From Geobacter sp. (GTDB taxonomy: Bacteria; Desulfobacterota; Desulfuromonadia; Geobacterales; Geobacteraceae): a stretch of 7,778 nt of DNA. The notes under the pieces were generated by a model. It saw only the letters and a program-made list of their open reading frames with translations, was not told where the DNA came from and did no database searches. A program made the position numbers and the translations under genes. Shown here piece by piece: positions 6,738 through 7,778 of the stretch (the stretch's first letter is position 1; the number at the start of each line of letters is the position of its first letter). The stretch is taken from the NCBI GenBank assembly GCA_003499925.1, contig DNRQ01000221.1, positions 26,900 through 34,677 of the forward strand, given 5' to 3'.

Positions 6738-6917
6738 TTTGAAGTCCCCCTTTGACAAAGGGGGACCAGTGATTTGAAGTCCCCCTTTGACAAAGGGGGA
6801 CCAGTGATTTGAAGTCCCCCTTTGACAAAGGGGGATTTAGGGGGATTTGGGTTTCAGATGCCAAAGGCAAATCCCGAAGGCAAATCCCCCCCGCCCCCCT
6901 TTGTCAAAGGGGGGAGC
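6738..6917. repeat. G/C-rich foldback repeat element, copy 2, with triplicated left arm
   Basis: Homologous to the element at 1967-2073. The left palindrome CCCCCTTTGACAAAGGGGG appears three times (6746-6764, 6781-6799, 6816-6834), exactly 35 bases apart. The first two 35-base units (6738-6772 and 6773-6807) are identical, and the third matches for 28 bases (6808-6835) before continuing into ATTTAGGGGGATTTG as in copy 1. The right arm (6881-6914) starts CAAAT, has seven C, a G, and ends in the same 21-base palindrome as copy 1 (6894-6914). The loop contains TGCCAAAGGCAAATCC-like sequence related to the copy 1 loop. No ORF, T-tract or obvious target-site duplication was seen. Confidence 0.92.
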
Positions 6918-7074
6918 TTTCAACATGAGCCGTTCGATCTCCGGGGTGGCGGAAGGGAAGCCATGCTGGGAGCGACCGGTAACATTTACGTATAAGGAAA
7001 CGGATTCACACCGAAGCTTGTCGTCGCACAAGTTTAGCGCATGCATTTACACTGCAATGAAAAAGGAGAAAGAC

Positions 7075-7548
7075 GTGGATATAAAAGATCTGAAGACCTT
7101 GATAAAGATGGTAACCGAGACGGACATCACCGAGTTCGAGCTGGAGAACGCTGAGGACAAGGTTGTCATAAAGAGGGGCTGCGCTGTCGCCGCACCCCAG
7201 TTCCAGATGCAGCAGCCGGTATCCTACCAGTATGCCCCTGCGGCCCCCGCTCCCCTCCAGGGTGCCCCGCTTGCCGCGGCGCCTGCAGCCGTCGAGAAGG
7301 AACTGGGCGAGGTGATCACCTCTCCCATCGTCGGTACCTTCTACCGTGCTCCCGCTCCCGAAGCCTCTGTCTACGTCGAAGTGGGCCAGGTAGTCGAGAA
7401 GGGCGAGGTGCTTTGCATCGTCGAGGCGATGAAGCTGATGAACGAAATCGAGGCGGAATATCGTTGCAAGATCGTTCGCATCTGCAAGGAGAACGCTCAG
7501 CCGGTCGAGTACGGCGACCAGCTCTTCATCGTGGAGAAACTCGGCTAA
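7075..7548 (+). CDS. accB: Biotin carboxyl carrier protein of acetyl-CoA carboxylase
   Basis: Carries the biotin that AccC carboxylates and delivers CO2 to the carboxyltransferase for malonyl-CoA synthesis. The 157-residue protein has the N-terminal helical region DIKDLKTLIKMVTETDITEFEL (2-23), a Pro/Ala/Gln-rich flexible linker (about 38-74), and the C-terminal biotinyl domain from about 77 with SPIVGTFYRAPAPEA, the biotinylation motif EAMKLMNEIEAE (biotin on Lys120) and the closing VEYGDQLFIVEKLG. I chose GTG 7075 because AGGAG (7064-7068) is six bases upstream and the protein then begins at the family-typical MDIKDLK. An ATG at 7057 (six extra residues) and an open frame back to 6847 are less likely. 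accC follows after 24 bases, forming the usual accBC operon. Confidence 0.97.
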   Translation: MDIKDLKTLIKMVTETDITEFELENAEDKVVIKRGCAVAAPQFQMQQPVSYQYAPAAPAPLQGAPLAAAPAAVEKELGEVITSPIVGTFYRAPAPEASVYVEVGQVVEKGEVLCIVEAMKLMNEIEAEYRCKIVRICKENAQPVEYGDQLFIVEKLG

Positions 7549-7572
7549 AGGGCACACCCAGGAGATCAATAC

Positions 7573-7778
7573 ATGTTTCATAAAGTGCTTATCGCCAACA
7601 GGGGTGAAATCGCCCTCAGGATCATCAGGACCTGCAAGGAGATGGGAATCAAGACGGTGGCCGTCTACTCCACGGCGGACAGCGAATCGCTGCATGTAAA
7701 GCTTGCCGACGAGAGCGTCTGCATCGGCCCCGCTCCCAGTCTCTCCAGCTATCTCAACATCAACGCCATCATCTCCGC
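7573..7778 (+). CDS. accC: Biotin carboxylase subunit of acetyl-CoA carboxylase (5' part)
   Basis: The first 68 codons of a gene cut by the window edge. The translation opens MFHKVLIANRGEIALRIIR, the conserved N-terminal Rossmann-like motif of biotin carboxylases, and continues with TVAVYSTADSESLHVKLADESVCIG, matching the AVYSxADxxxxHxxxADE family pattern. The enzyme carboxylates the biotin on AccB with ATP and bicarbonate; a full-length enzyme is about 445-450 residues. AGGAG at 7560-7564 lies eight bases before the ATG. The 24-base gap after accB indicates co-transcription. The remaining sequence, including the ATP-grasp domain, lies outside the window, so integrity cannot be judged. Pyruvate carboxylase starts similarly, but the accB neighbour favours accC. 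Confidence 0.95.
   Translation, partial: MFHKVLIANRGEIALRIIRTCKEMGIKTVAVYSTADSESLHVKLADESVCIGPAPSLSSYLNINAIIS

Larger units (their letters stand above)
6704..7074. other. Repeat-rich intergenic region upstream of accB
   Basis: A 371-base stretch with no gene I can support. In order it holds a REP-like hairpin just after the peptidase stop (6710-6725), the expanded foldback repeat (about 6738-6917), and about 157 bases of unique sequence before the accB GTG. In that last part TATAAG (6991-6996) resembles a -10 box, but no convincing -35 lies 16-18 bases upstream, so I do not call a promoter. The frame of accB stays open back to 6847 through the repeat, which produces a false N-terminal extension. 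In bacteria with the aroQ-peptidase-efp-accB order, efp would lie here. No trace of an elongation factor P gene is visible. Confidence 0.8.

Noticed and set aside
5705..6793. 362-codon open frame on the minus strand opposite the peptidase
   Set aside because: It is a shadow of a gene with all M24 metal ligands in place. Its N-terminus is translated from the tandem repeat.
6738..6835. CRISPR-like appearance of three palindromic repeats at regular spacing
   Set aside because: The intervening sequences are identical rather than unique, the period is only 35 bases, and no cas gene is present. It is a simple tandem duplication.
6960..7060. Promoter for accBC
   Set aside because: TATAAG at 6991 and TTGTCG at 7018 are single hexamers without a correctly spaced partner, so no promoter is claimed.
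7006..7695. 229-codon open frame on the minus strand opposite accB and accC
   Set aside because: Antisense to two clearly recognised genes, with low-complexity composition and no recognisable domain.

Overview
This is a GC-rich, densely packed bacterial chromosome segment. The proteins and gene order (aroC, aroK, aroB, a TPR protein, a Roadblock/LC7 protein, aroQ, an M24 peptidase, accB, accC, all on the plus strand) suggest a Geobacter-type organism (Desulfuromonadia/Geobacterales). That assignment rests on recognising the protein families and the order from memory. It has not been tested by a database search.

Layout. Positions 1-134 hold no gene I can support. At 135-716 lies a lone Uma2-family (DUF820) PD-(D/E)XK nuclease-like gene. 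A 47-base gap leads to aroC (764-1945). A 220-base non-coding stretch (1946-2165) follows, holding a foldback repeat made of G/C-rich palindromes and a short 9-base-period ACGGAT repeat. Then comes a tightly coupled run: aroK (2166-2675), aroB (2672-3760), the TPR gene (3762-4817), the Roadblock gene (4807-5169), aroQ (5166-5615) and the peptidase (5636-6703). A second intergenic region of 371 bases (6704-7074) holds a REP-like hairpin and a second, expanded copy of the foldback repeat, followed by the accB upstream region. accB (7075-7548) and the first 68 codons of accC (7573 to the window edge) close the window.

Function. aroB and aroQ supply two consecutive early steps of the shikimate pathway, aroK the phosphorylation of shikimate, and aroC the last step to chorismate. 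AccB and AccC are the biotin carrier and biotin carboxylase of acetyl-CoA carboxylase, which makes malonyl-CoA for fatty acid synthesis. The TPR and Roadblock genes sit inside the aro run with overlapping reading frames, so they are probably co-translated. They look like a regulatory or scaffolding pair rather than enzymes. The M24 peptidase is a housekeeping exopeptidase. Its place between aroQ and accB echoes the aroQ-peptidase-efp-accB-accC order known in other bacteria, but efp is absent here and the repeat cluster lies in that position.

The most unusual content is in the two intergenic repeat elements. They are clearly homologous, and the second carries a three-fold 35-base tandem expansion of its left arm. 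I see no tRNA, rRNA, CRISPR array, complete insertion sequence or clear defence system.
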